A DNA stretch of 64,000 nucleotides, taken from contig CAWFLT010000014.1 of the NCBI GenBank assembly GCA_963816795.1, positions 806,001 through 870,000 of the forward strand, given 5' to 3'. The notes below the pieces were generated by a model. The model was not told the origin of the DNA, did no database searches, and saw nothing but the letters and a program-made list of their open reading frames with translations. Numbering within the stretch: position 1 is the stretch's first letter; every line of letters begins with the position of its first letter. A program made the translations under genes and the position numbers. Source of the stretch: CAWFLT01 sp963816795. Lineage in GTDB: Bacteria > Acidobacteriota > Vicinamibacteria > Vicinamibacterales > SCN-69-37. This document shows, piece after piece, positions 55,335 to 63,916 of the stretch.

Positions 55335-56720
55335 CTACGAAAAGATCTTTCCAGGATTGAGAATCCCCTGCGGATCGAGCGCGCGTTTGATCGCGCGCAT
55401 CACGTCGACGGCTTCGCCGTGCTCGAGCTCGAGGAAGGCGATCTTGCCGACGCCGATGCCGTGCTCGCCCGTGCAGGTGCCGCCGAGCGCGATCGCCTGG
55501 CGGACCTGACGATCGGAGAGCCGGCGCGCTTCCGCGAGCTCTTCGGGCCGATCGGGGTCGACGAGATACATCATGTGAAAGTTGCCGTCGCCGACGTGGC
55601 CGACGAGCGTTCCGGTCAACGGGGACGCGTCGAGGTCGCGCTTGGCCTGGCCGATGCACTCAGCCAGCTGTGAAATGGGCACGCAGACGTCGGTGGTCCA
55701 CGCGCGGGCGCCGGGACGTGTGGCCAGCGAGGCGTAGTAGGCGTCGTGGCGCGCCTTCCAGAGGCGCGTCCGGTCCTCGAGCCGCGTGACCCACTTGAAG
55801 CCCGCGCCGTGATGCTCAGCGGCGATGGCCTCGACGGCGCGCGCCTGCTCCGCGACGTCCTCGTTGGTCAACCCGTGAAACTCGAAGAACAGCGCCGGCT
55901 GCACGGGGTACTCCAGCTTGGCGTAGCGATTGACCGCGTCGATCTGCTTCTCGTCGAGGAGCTCCATTCGAGCGACCGGCACCGCCTGCTGAATCGTCGA
56001 GATCACGACGCGGACGGCGGCGTCGATGTCCGGAAAGCTGCAGACGGCCGCCGCGACCGCCTCGGGCAACGGCTTGAGCCGCACGGTAATCTCCGTGATC
56101 ACCCCGAGCGTGCCTTCTGAACCGATGAACAGACGCGTCAGGTCGTAGCCGGCCGACGACTTTCTCGCCCGGCCGCCGGTGCGAATGATCCGTCCGTCGG
56201 CGAGCACGACCGTCAGGCCCAGGACGTTCTCGCGCGTGGTGCCATAGCGGACCGTCGTCGTGCCAGAGGCACCGGTGGCCGCCATGCCGCCGATCGTGGC
56301 ATCAGAACCCGGGTCCACGTAGAACGTCAGGCCGGTGTTCGCGAGCTGGCGGTTGAGCTGCCGGTGGGTGACGCCGGCCTGGACGGTGGCGTCCAGATCG
56401 TCCACGCTCACCCGCAGCACCTGATTCATGCGGCTGAGATCGATCGAGACCCCGCCCGAGAGCGCCAGCACCTGCCCCTCGAGGGAGGTCCCGGCCCCGA
56501 ACGGCACCAGGGAGACGCCATGCTCGGAGCACCGGCGCACGACCTCACTCACCTCTTCCGTGGACAACGGAAAGGCGACGGCGTCGGGCCGGGCCGGCGC
56601 GTGGTAGGACTCGCCCCGGCTGTGATGCTCGCGGACGGCCGAAGCCGTGCTCAGGCGATCGCCAAGCAGGGTCCGAAGGCCGGCGATGAGCGGGTCCGTC
56701 AGCACGGCCGGCGCCGCCAT
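55335..56720 (-). CDS. FAD-linked oxidase, D-lactate dehydrogenase (LDHD/GlcD) type
   Basis: 461 residues, intact. The FAD_binding_4 domain has VSLVPFGAGTSLEGQVLALS, YVDPGSDATIGGMAATGASG and DLTRLFIGSEGTLGVITEIT. The C-terminal domain has GTLVGHVGDGNFHMMYLVDP, the HxxGDGNFH motif that binds substrate and metal, and GGTCTGEHGIGVGKI with GILNPGKIF at the end. Such enzymes oxidise D-lactate or another D-2-hydroxy acid to the 2-oxo acid and pass electrons to the respiratory chain. D-lactate is the best guess; glycolate or a longer hydroxy acid is possible. Confidence 0.92.
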   Translation of the reverse strand: MAAPAVLTDPLIAGLRTLLGDRLSTASAVREHHSRGESYHAPARPDAVAFPLSTEEVSEVVRRCSEHGVSLVPFGAGTSLEGQVLALSGGVSIDLSRMNQVLRVSVDDLDATVQAGVTHRQLNRQLANTGLTFYVDPGSDATIGGMAATGASGTTTVRYGTTRENVLGLTVVLADGRIIRTGGRARKSSAGYDLTRLFIGSEGTLGVITEITVRLKPLPEAVAAAVCSFPDIDAAVRVVISTIQQAVPVARMELLDEKQIDAVNRYAKLEYPVQPALFFEFHGLTNEDVAEQARAVEAIAAEHHGAGFKWVTRLEDRTRLWKARHDAYYASLATRPGARAWTTDVCVPISQLAECIGQAKRDLDASPLTGTLVGHVGDGNFHMMYLVDPDRPEELAEARRLSDRQVRQAIALGGTCTGEHGIGVGKIAFLELEHGEAVDVMRAIKRALDPQGILNPGKIFS

Positions 56721-56963
56721 CTACCGCTCCGTATCCTCAGTTTCAGCTTCTTCGTCCGGCTCGACCGCCATCTCGTCGCCCCACGGCGACGCCTGGGGCC
56801 CTGGGACGATGCCCGCGATGTCGGGATCCTCTCCCGCCGGGCCGTCGGGCGTGTTGGCGCGCCGCGACTTCGCCTCGAGGCGCCGGGCGGCCTTGTTCTG
56901 CTGCTTCTCTTGCCGGGCGCGCTCACGAGCGCGCTTGTTCTGTGTTGGGCGTGATTTCTGCAC
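56721..56963 (-). CDS. Small basic protein of unknown function
   Basis: About 80 residues from GTG 56963. The first half is strongly basic and Arg/Lys/Gln-rich (KSRPTQNKRARERARQEKQQ), the second half acidic (DEMAVEPDEEAETEDTER). Such charge-split small proteins are common in this phylum and may bind nucleic acid or ribosomes. The stop touches the ATG of the flavoprotein gene, so both are probably on one mRNA. The longer frame upstream to 57068 is not favoured. Confidence 0.6.
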   Translation of the reverse strand: MQKSRPTQNKRARERARQEKQQNKAARRLEAKSRRANTPDGPAGEDPDIAGIVPGPQASPWGDEMAVEPDEEAETEDTER

Positions 56964-57121
56964 CGCGACCTCCGCCGGGCGACCGGCCGGGCGCCCGGTA
57001 GGGGACGCTCGGTTAACACACCATGTTAAGCGAGGTAGTGGTCCGGTTGCGATACGCGCAACGGTCACGATATGCTTTGGAGGTCGTTTCGCCCCGCGTC
57101 ACCCGCTCAAAAAGAGGTCCT

Positions 57122-57367
57122 GTGAAGCTTTATACCAAGGGCAGCCGTGTCACCCAGTCGGTCTACGGCTCTGGAACGGTCACGTCGTCTGACGAGCGAT
57201 ACACGGTCATCGAGTTCGATGATCACGGGGAGCGCAAGTTCCTGACCGAAGTGGTGACGCTCGCCAAGAGCGACCGGCCGGCGCCGAGCAAGCCCGAAAA
57301 GGCCCGGAAGAAGGCCAGCCCCAAGACCGCCGCGGCCAAGGCGACCGCCAAGGCCGCCAAGGCCTGA
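57122..57367 (+). CDS. Small DUF3553-like protein with Lys/Ala tail
   Basis: About 81 residues from GTG 57122, preceded by AAAAGAGGTCC. The N-terminal half (KLYTKGSRVTQSVYGSGTVT and SSDERYTVIEFDDHGERKFL) is a small SH3/KOW-like barrel as in DUF3553 and UvrD-tail modules. The tail (KKASPKTAAAKATAKAAKA) is histone-like, Lys/Ala-rich and may bind DNA. It is followed two bases later by the cupin gene. Confidence 0.75.
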   Translation: MKLYTKGSRVTQSVYGSGTVTSSDERYTVIEFDDHGERKFLTEVVTLAKSDRPAPSKPEKARKKASPKTAAAKATAKAAKA

Positions 57368-57369
57368 GT

Positions 57370-57813
57370 ATGCTCGTCCGCCGCGCGCTCCTGGCCGTCG
57401 TCGTCCTGGCTGCCGCCGTCTCGAGCGGCAGCGCGCAGCAGTCCGGCCGCATCATGTCGGGCGCGTCGATGATCGAGCACGACGCCGACGTCGCGGTGTC
57501 GGAGCCCGGCACCCACAACGGCGGCGGGATGACCACGGGGTACTCGTTCTTCAAGGGCGCCCCCGGCCTCAACCTGGTCTTCCGCAAACGGGCCCTCAAG
57601 CCCGGCTCGGGCATCGGCTACCACGAACAGAAGGAGGACGAAATCTATTACGTCCTCAGCGGCAAGGGCGTCCTGACGCTCGACGGCAAGCCCTATGACG
57701 TCGGTCCGGGCGCGGCGATCCTGACGCGCACGGGTAGCTCGCATGGCCTGAAGCAGACCGGCACCGAAGACCTGGTCATCCTCATCAACTACGAAGTCAA
57801 GCCCGTCAGATAG
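57370..57813 (+). CDS. Exported cupin-domain protein
   Basis: 147 residues. LVRRALLAVVVLAAAVSSGS is a signal peptide. The cupin core has GIGYHEQKEDEIYYVLSGKG, DVGPGAAILTRTGSSHGLKQ, with His, Glu and His for a metal site. Function unknown; exported cupins often bind or isomerise sugars. It is placed between two small genes and 585 bases before the sugar-acid operon. Confidence 0.85.
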   Translation: MLVRRALLAVVVLAAAVSSGSAQQSGRIMSGASMIEHDADVAVSEPGTHNGGGMTTGYSFFKGAPGLNLVFRKRALKPGSGIGYHEQKEDEIYYVLSGKGVLTLDGKPYDVGPGAAILTRTGSSHGLKQTGTEDLVILINYEVKPVR

Positions 57814-57822
57814 GAGCGGTAC

Positions 57823-58320
57823 ATGCGGCGGTCGTGGGTGCGGACACTGTCGGTGCCATTCACGATCCTGGTGCTGTGCGCCGCGGCCGGCGCGCGACCG
57901 CATGGCCAAGTCCAGGCGGGCGATCCGTTCATGGGCACGTGGGCGCTCGACGTCGCCAAATCGACGTTCACGCCTGGTCCAGCCCCCAAGACCGGCCAGG
58001 CGACCATCGTCTCCTCGGGCGATTCGGTCAAGCTCATCCATGAAGGCGTCACCGCGGCGGGTGTGACGGCGCGCTGGGAGTACGTCGCCAACCATGACGG
58101 CAAGGACTACCCGATGACGGGTAGCCCGGACGCCGATGTGGTCTCGCTCAAGCGAGTCAGCGCATCGTCCGTCGAATCGACCTACAAGAAGGGCGGCAAG
58201 GTCACGCTCGTCAACACGCGCACGGTCTCGGCCGACGGCAAGACGATGACGGTGACCGTCACAGGCACGAACGCGCAGGGACAGAAGGTCAGCAACCGCC
58301 TCGTTTACGAGAAACGCTGA
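57823..58320 (+). CDS. Secreted protein of unknown function (GTWALDVAKS type)
   Basis: 165 residues. The signal peptide (TLSVPFTILVLCAAAGARPH) is followed by FMGTWALDVAKSTFTPGPAP, a lipocalin-like opening found in many exported acidobacterial proteins, and beta strands such as ATIVSSGDSVKLIHEGVTAA, SSVESTYKKGGKVTLVNTRT and TMTVTVTGTNAQGQ. An eight-strand barrel is likely. No catalytic residues are evident. The start follows AGGAGCGGTAC. Confidence 0.7.
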   Translation: MRRSWVRTLSVPFTILVLCAAAGARPHGQVQAGDPFMGTWALDVAKSTFTPGPAPKTGQATIVSSGDSVKLIHEGVTAAGVTARWEYVANHDGKDYPMTGSPDADVVSLKRVSASSVESTYKKGGKVTLVNTRTVSADGKTMTVTVTGTNAQGQKVSNRLVYEKR

Positions 58321-58398
58321 CCGCTGCGGCGCCACCCGCGCACCTTGGGCGCGCACTCACCACAACGCCAGACCGGGTTAGCGTAGACTGCGCGGGGC

Positions 58399-60078
58399 AT
58401 GCATCCGGTCGACTGGGCGATCGTCGCCGCGTTCATCTCCTGGCTGGTCTGGGACGGCATCAAGCGGACGAAGCTGGAACGCACGACCGAGTCGTACTTC
58501 CTCGCCAACCGCAGCCTGCCGTGGTGGGCGGTCGGCCTCTCGGTGATGGCGACGCAGCTCAGCGCCATCACGCTGGTCGGCACGACCGGTCAGGGTTACA
58601 ACGACGGGCTTCGCTTCATTCAGTTCTATTACGGGCTGCCGATCGCCATGATGCTGGTCGCGGCCTTCGCGGTCCCCTTCTACTTCAAAGCGCGCGTCTT
58701 CACGGCGTACGAGTATCTCGAACGCCGCTTCGATCCCAAGACGCGGGCGCTCACCAGCCTCCTGTTCCTCTTCTCGCGCGCGATGGCGTGCGGGGCGATC
58801 GTCGCGGCTCCTGCGGTCGTGCTTTCGGTCATTCTCGGGTGGGAGATCACGACGACCACGCTCGTGATTCTCGTGCCCGCGATCGTCTACACGATGCTCG
58901 GCGGCGTGCAGGCGGTGACGTGGACCGATGTAAAGGTGATGGCGCTGACGGTGTTCGTGCTCGTCGCCGCCATCGTCTTCCTGGTGATGCGTTTACCCGA
59001 CGGGGTCAGCGTCCCCGATGCGCTCAGGATTGCGGGATCGACCGGCAAACTCACGGTCCTCGATACGCGCGTGACGCTTACCGAGACCTACACGGTCTGG
59101 TCCGGACTGATCGGCGGGCTGTTCCTCATGCTGTCCTACTTCGGCTGCGACCAGAGCCAGGTGCAGCGATATCTGACGGCGAAGTCGATCGACGAAGGCC
59201 GCACGTCGCTCTTGATGAGCGCGTACTGGAAAATTCCGCTTCAGGTCCTGGTGCTGTTCGTCGGCGTCTTCACGTTCATCTACTACATCTTTCATCCGGC
59301 GCCGATGCTGTTCAACGCCGTACACGACCGCGAGGTGCAGGCGAGCCCGCGATCGGCCGAGTTTCAGGCCCTCGACGCGCAATTCAGGAGCGCACATGAG
59401 GCCCGGCGCGAGGCGGCGTTGCGGCTGGCCGCCGACGACGAGACGTTGGGGGAGCCTGCGCGCGCCTTCCAGGAAGAGGACGCGCGCTTGAAGAAGATGC
59501 GGACGTCCGCGATCGCGCTCGTTCGCGAGACGACCCCCGACAAGAACTACAACGACGTCAACTACGTGTTTCCGACCTTCATCACGACCGCCTTGCCGAT
59601 CGGGTTGATCGGGCTGTGGATCGTCGCCATCATCACCGCGGCGACTGACTCGATCGCCGCCGAGCTGAACTCGCTGGCCACGGTCAGCGTCATGGACTTC
59701 TACCGCCGGTACTTCCGGCGTGAGGCGCCCGACCATCACTACGTGCTGACGGCGAAGGTGGCGACCGCTTTCTGGGGGATGTTTGCCGGCATGGTCGCGA
59801 TCTATGCCAGCACGCTCGGGTCGTTGATCGAGGTCGTCAACAAGTTTGGATCGTATTTCTACGGCTCGATCCTCGGCGTGTTTCTGCTCGCCTTCTTCGT
59901 GCGCGCCGCAAACGGCACTGGCGCGTTCGTCGGACTCATCGCCGGGATGGGCGCCGTCCGGTGGGTCGCTTTAGCGCGCCCGGACATTTCGTTTCTCTGG
60001 CACAACGTGATCGGTGCGGTCGTCGTCGTGGCGATCGGATCGGTCGTCAGCGCCGTCGCGGGCAGGAGGAGGACGTGA
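58399..60078 (+). CDS. Sodium:solute symporter (SSS family)
   Basis: 559 residues, intact, about 13 helices. ESYFLANRSLPWWAVGLSVM and ATQLSAITLVGTTGQGYNDG are the SSS start; TWTDVKVMALTVFVLVAA and YFGCDQSQVQRYLTAKSIDE are further signatures. Residues about 310-385 form a soluble, helical insert (FQALDAQFRSAHEARREAAL) between two helices. The family moves sugars, sugar acids or similar solutes with Na+. It heads an operon of sugar-acid genes, so a sugar acid is the likely substrate. The start ATG 58399 lacks a strong ribosome site. Confidence 0.9.
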   Translation: MHPVDWAIVAAFISWLVWDGIKRTKLERTTESYFLANRSLPWWAVGLSVMATQLSAITLVGTTGQGYNDGLRFIQFYYGLPIAMMLVAAFAVPFYFKARVFTAYEYLERRFDPKTRALTSLLFLFSRAMACGAIVAAPAVVLSVILGWEITTTTLVILVPAIVYTMLGGVQAVTWTDVKVMALTVFVLVAAIVFLVMRLPDGVSVPDALRIAGSTGKLTVLDTRVTLTETYTVWSGLIGGLFLMLSYFGCDQSQVQRYLTAKSIDEGRTSLLMSAYWKIPLQVLVLFVGVFTFIYYIFHPAPMLFNAVHDREVQASPRSAEFQALDAQFRSAHEARREAALRLAADDETLGEPARAFQEEDARLKKMRTSAIALVRETTPDKNYNDVNYVFPTFITTALPIGLIGLWIVAIITAATDSIAAELNSLATVSVMDFYRRYFRREAPDHHYVLTAKVATAFWGMFAGMVAIYASTLGSLIEVVNKFGSYFYGSILGVFLLAFFVRAANGTGAFVGLIAGMGAVRWVALARPDISFLWHNVIGAVVVVAIGSVVSAVAGRRRT

Positions 60079-60082
60079 GGGA

Positions 60083-61831
60083 ATGACCGGCGACCGCGGA
60101 TTGACGAAACCACGTCGGCGAGCCGACTCGCTGCGCAGCCACCGCTGGTACGGGGCGCCAGGCATGCGCACGTTCGGGCATCGCTCGCGGACGGCGCAGA
60201 TGGGCTATCGCGCCGACGACTACGCCGGCAAACCGGTGATCGCGATCCTGAACACGTGGAGCGACATCAACCCCTGTCATGCGCACTTCAAGCAGCGGGT
60301 CGAGGAAGTCAAACGCGGCATCTGGTCGGCCGGCGGGTTTCCGGTCGAGCTGCCCGTCATGACGTTGGCAGAGGTCTTCCAGAAACCGACCACGATGCTG
60401 TACCGCAACTTCCTCGCCATGGAGACCGAGGAGGTGCTGCGCTCGTATCCGGCCGACGGCGCCGTGCTGATGGGGGGCTGCGACAAGACGACGCCGGCGC
60501 TGCTGATGGGCGCCACGTCCGTGAACCTGCCGGCGATCTATCTCCCCGCCGGTCCGATGCTCCGCGGCGACTGGCGCGGCGAACCGCTCGGCTCCGGCTC
60601 CGACGTCTGGAAGTACTGGACCGAACTGCGCGCCGGCACGATCACGCAGGCCGACTGGTGCGAGATCGAGCAGGGGATCGCGCGCTCGCCGGGCCACTGC
60701 ATGACCATGGGCACGGCGTCGACGATGACGAGCGCGGCGGAAGCGCTGGGGCTGACGCTGCCGGGTGCTGCCTCGATTCCGGCGGTGGACTCGCGCCACG
60801 GTGCGATGGCGGCCGCCACCGGGGCGCGCATTGTCGAGATGGTGTGGGAGGATCTGACGCCGTCGCAGTTGCTCACGGCGCGGGCGTTCCAGAATGCGGT
60901 GACGACGGTGCTGGCGATCGGCGGATCGACGAACGCCATCATTCATCTCATCGCGATGGCGAGGCGCGCCGGCGTGGCGCTCGATCTCGACGCTTTCGAC
61001 GCCATCGCGCGCCGGACGCCGCTCCTGGCCAACATCCGGCCGTCGGGACAGTACTTGATGGAGGACTTCTTCTACGCCGGCGGGCTGCGCGCGCTCCTCG
61101 CGTGCCTGGGCCCGCTCATCGACCGTGACGCCGGCACGGTGAACGGACGCACCCTCGGTGAGAACCTCGACGGCGCCGCCGTGCACAACACGGACGTGAT
61201 CCGCACGCTCGAGCGCGCGCTCGTGGCGAGCGACACGTTGGCAGTCCTGCGCGGCAACCTGGCGCCGGATGGCGCGGTCATCAAGCCGCCGGCCGCCGAT
61301 CCGCGCCTGCATCGGCATCGCGGGCGCGCGATCGCCTTTGCCGACTACCGCGATCTGGCGGCGCGGATTGATGCGCCTGACTTGCCGGTCGACGCCGATT
61401 CGGTGCTGGTGTTGAAGCACGCCGGTCCGATCGGCGCCCCTGGAATGCCTGAGTGGGGACAGCTGCCGATCCCAAAGAAACTGGCACAGCAAGGGGTCCG
61501 CGACATGGTCCGGATCTCTGACGCCCGAATGAGCGGGACGAGCTACGGCGCCTGCGTGCTGCACGTGGCGCCCGAGTCGGCGGTCGGCGGCCCGCTCGCG
61601 CTGGTCCAGGACGGAGACGAGATCGAGCTCGACGTCCCGGGGCGCCGGCTCACGCTGCACGTCGGCGATGAAGAGCTCGCCCGCCGGCGCGAGGCGTGGC
61701 GGCCGCCGGCGCCGAAGTACGTGCGCGGCTACGGCGCCCTGGCGGCGCAACACATGACGCAGGCCAATGACGGCTGCGATTTCGACTTCCTGGCGGCCGG
61801 CGCGCCGACGCCCGACCCCGACATCTTCTGA
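60083..61831 (+). CDS. Sugar-acid dehydratase of the IlvD/Edd family (arabinonate/xylonate type)
   Basis: 582 residues, intact. The start ATG 60083 follows GAGGGA. MGYRADDYAGKPVIAILNTW and DINPCHAHFKQRVEEVKRGI open the protein; GGCDKTTPALLMG and SPGHCMTMGTASTMTSAAEA supply the cluster Cys; SDARMSGTSYGACVLHVAPE completes the active site. The PGHCMTMGTAST form is the one found in sugar-acid dehydratases (L-arabinonate, D-xylonate) rather than IlvD of branched-chain synthesis. It removes water from a sugar acid to give a 2-keto-3-deoxy acid, which the aldolase encoded next can cleave. The exact sugar acid is not known. Confidence 0.92.
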   Translation: MTGDRGLTKPRRRADSLRSHRWYGAPGMRTFGHRSRTAQMGYRADDYAGKPVIAILNTWSDINPCHAHFKQRVEEVKRGIWSAGGFPVELPVMTLAEVFQKPTTMLYRNFLAMETEEVLRSYPADGAVLMGGCDKTTPALLMGATSVNLPAIYLPAGPMLRGDWRGEPLGSGSDVWKYWTELRAGTITQADWCEIEQGIARSPGHCMTMGTASTMTSAAEALGLTLPGAASIPAVDSRHGAMAAATGARIVEMVWEDLTPSQLLTARAFQNAVTTVLAIGGSTNAIIHLIAMARRAGVALDLDAFDAIARRTPLLANIRPSGQYLMEDFFYAGGLRALLACLGPLIDRDAGTVNGRTLGENLDGAAVHNTDVIRTLERALVASDTLAVLRGNLAPDGAVIKPPAADPRLHRHRGRAIAFADYRDLAARIDAPDLPVDADSVLVLKHAGPIGAPGMPEWGQLPIPKKLAQQGVRDMVRISDARMSGTSYGACVLHVAPESAVGGPLALVQDGDEIELDVPGRRLTLHVGDEELARRREAWRPPAPKYVRGYGALAAQHMTQANDGCDFDFLAAGAPTPDPDIF

Positions 61832-61844
61832 AACGAGGACCTGG

Positions 61845-62615
61845 TTGGAGATTCCGACGAACCGACTGAAACGCGCGTTGCAGGCCGGCCAGCCGCAGAT
61901 CGGCCTCTGGAGCAGCCTCGCCAGCCACATCGGCGTCGAGATTCTCTCGAACTCGGGATTCGACTGGCTGCTCCTCGACACCGAGCATGCGCCGAACGAC
62001 CTGCCGATGGTCTATCAGTATCAGCAGGCCATGGCGGGCGGCACCGCGACACCGGTGGTCCGGCCCGCGTGGAACGATCCGGTCATTCTCAAGGGGCTGC
62101 TCGACATCGGCGTGCAGAATTTTCTCGTGCCGTTCGTGCAGACGCCAGACGAGGCGCGTCGCGCGGTGGCCGCGACCCGCTACCCGCCCGAAGGCATCCG
62201 TGGCGTCGCGGTCGCCATCCGTGCCAACCGGTGGGGACGCATTCCCGACTACGCGCGCCGCGCCAACGCGGAAATCGGCGTCATCGTGCAGCTCGAGACC
62301 CGGCTGGCCCTCCAGAATCTGGAGGCGATCGCCGCGGTGGACGGGATCGACGGGATGTTCATCGGGCCGAGCGATCTCGCGGCGGATCTCGGCTATCTCG
62401 GCGACAATCGTCATCCCGACGTCCGCGCCGCCATCGAAGACGCGATCGCGCGGATCGTCGCGGCCGGCAAGATCGCGGGGATTCTGGCGCCGGTCGAGGC
62501 CGACGCCCGCCACTGGCTGGAGCACGGCTGCACGTTCGTCGCCGTGGGGAACGACGCGATTCTGCTGGCGCGTCAGAGCGAGGCGCTGGCGCAACGATTC
62601 AAGGGGACCGCATGA
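61845..62615 (+). CDS. HpcH/HpaI-family aldolase (2-keto-3-deoxy sugar-acid aldolase type)
   Basis: 256 residues from TTG 61845 behind ACGAGGACC. Class II aldolase fold: GLWSSLASHIGVEILSNSGF, DWLLLDTEHAPND (catalytic His), PVVRPAWNDPVILKGLLDIG, GVIVQLETRLALQNLEAIAA (metal Glu) and IDGMFIGPSDLAADLGYLG (metal Asp). It would split a 2-keto-3-deoxy acid into pyruvate and an aldehyde, as RhmA/YfaU and GarL do. It overlaps the MFS gene by four bases. Confidence 0.92.
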   Translation: MEIPTNRLKRALQAGQPQIGLWSSLASHIGVEILSNSGFDWLLLDTEHAPNDLPMVYQYQQAMAGGTATPVVRPAWNDPVILKGLLDIGVQNFLVPFVQTPDEARRAVAATRYPPEGIRGVAVAIRANRWGRIPDYARRANAEIGVIVQLETRLALQNLEAIAAVDGIDGMFIGPSDLAADLGYLGDNRHPDVRAAIEDAIARIVAAGKIAGILAPVEADARHWLEHGCTFVAVGNDAILLARQSEALAQRFKGTA

Positions 62616-63916
62616 CGCCAATCGAACGGCAGACCATTCGCAAGATCTCGTGGCGGATTCTGCCGCTCATCATCGCCATCTACTTCATCGCCTACATCGA
62701 TCGGACCAACGTCGCCTTCGCGGCGATTGCGATGAATCGCGATCTGGGATTTACGCCGTACATCTACGGCTGGGGCGCCGGGATGTTCTTCCTCGGCTAC
62801 TTCTTCTTCGAAGTGCCGAGCAACGTCATCCTGCATCGCGTCGGCGCGCGCGTGTGGATCGCGCGGATCATGATCACGTGGGGCATCGTGTCCGGGCTGA
62901 TGATGTTCGTCACCGGCACAGTCAGCTTTTTCGTGATCCGCTTCCTGCTGGGCGTGGCGGAGGCCGGATTCTTTCCCGGCACGCTGCTTTACTTCACCTA
63001 TTGGTTTCCGGCCGCCTATCGGGCCCGCGTGATCTCGGCGCTGTTCCTGGCGGTGCCGGGGTCGAACGCCGTCGCAGCGGCGCTCTCCGGCGCGCTGCTC
63101 CAGCTCGATGGCCTCTGGGGCCTCGCCGGCTGGCAGTGGATGTTCCTCCTCGAGGCGCTGCCGGCGATTCTGCTGGCGCCGGTCGTGCTCTGGTTCCTCA
63201 CCGACCGGCCCTCTGCCGCGACGTGGCTCACGGCGGAGGAACGCACCTGGCTCGAGACTGAGCTCAACGCCGAGCAGCGCGCCGTCGAACGCAGCGGCCA
63301 CATGACGCTGTGGAAGGGACTGACCGACCGTCGCGTCCTCGGCTTGTCGCTCGTGTATCTCACGATCGTCACGGCGACGTACGGCATCACCTTCTTCCTG
63401 CCGCTCATCGTCAAGTCCTATGGCCTGAGCAACGTCACGACCGGACTCGTTACGGCGGTGCCGTACACCGTCGGCGCCCTCGGGATGATTCTGTGGGCGC
63501 GGTCGTCGGACCGGCATCGGGAACGCCGGTGGCACTTCATCGCGGCGTCGGTGCTCGCCGCCGCCGGACTGGTCGTCGCCGGCGCCGCGAGCCAGCCGTT
63601 GGTCGCGCTGCTGGCGATGTCGGTGGCCGCAATTGGCCTGTATGGATCCAAACCGGCGTTCTGGCCCGTGCCGTCGACGTTTCTCGGTGGCACCGCTGCC
63701 GCGGGTGGCATCGCGCTGGTGAACTCGATCGGCAATCTCGGCGGCTTTGCCGGACCGTATGTCGTGGGTTGGATTCGGCAGAGTACCGGGAGCTACACCG
63801 CCGGTCTCAATTTTCTCGCGGCGTGCGCCGTGGCTTCGGCCGTGATCGCGTTTTTCGTCGTCGCCCCGACCCACCGTGTCGCGCCTCGTCCGCGACCGGT
63901 CGAGGCCGTCCGGTGA
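62612..63916 (+). CDS. MFS transporter, anion:cation symporter (ACS) type
   Basis: 434 residues, intact, twelve helices. YFIAYIDRTNVAFAAIAMNR and FFLGYFFFEVPSNVILHRVG are the ACS signature (compare hexuronate, galactonate and tartrate transporters), followed by FLLGVAEAGFFPGTLLYFTY. The second half contains SGHMTLWKGLTDRRVLGLSL and FGGTAAAGGIALVNSIGNLG-like sequence. It imports carboxylated sugars with protons. It gives the operon a second transporter beside the SSS symporter. The start ATG overlaps the aldolase stop. Confidence 0.93.
   Translation: MTPIERQTIRKISWRILPLIIAIYFIAYIDRTNVAFAAIAMNRDLGFTPYIYGWGAGMFFLGYFFFEVPSNVILHRVGARVWIARIMITWGIVSGLMMFVTGTVSFFVIRFLLGVAEAGFFPGTLLYFTYWFPAAYRARVISALFLAVPGSNAVAAALSGALLQLDGLWGLAGWQWMFLLEALPAILLAPVVLWFLTDRPSAATWLTAEERTWLETELNAEQRAVERSGHMTLWKGLTDRRVLGLSLVYLTIVTATYGITFFLPLIVKSYGLSNVTTGLVTAVPYTVGALGMILWARSSDRHRERRWHFIAASVLAAAGLVVAGAASQPLVALLAMSVAAIGLYGSKPAFWPVPSTFLGGTAAAGGIALVNSIGNLGGFAGPYVVGWIRQSTGSYTAGLNFLAACAVASAVIAFFVVAPTHRVAPRPRPVEAVR

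Noticed and set aside
60047..61981. Minus-strand open frame of 644 codons
   Set aside because: Antisense to the sugar-acid dehydratase, which is intact and motif-complete.
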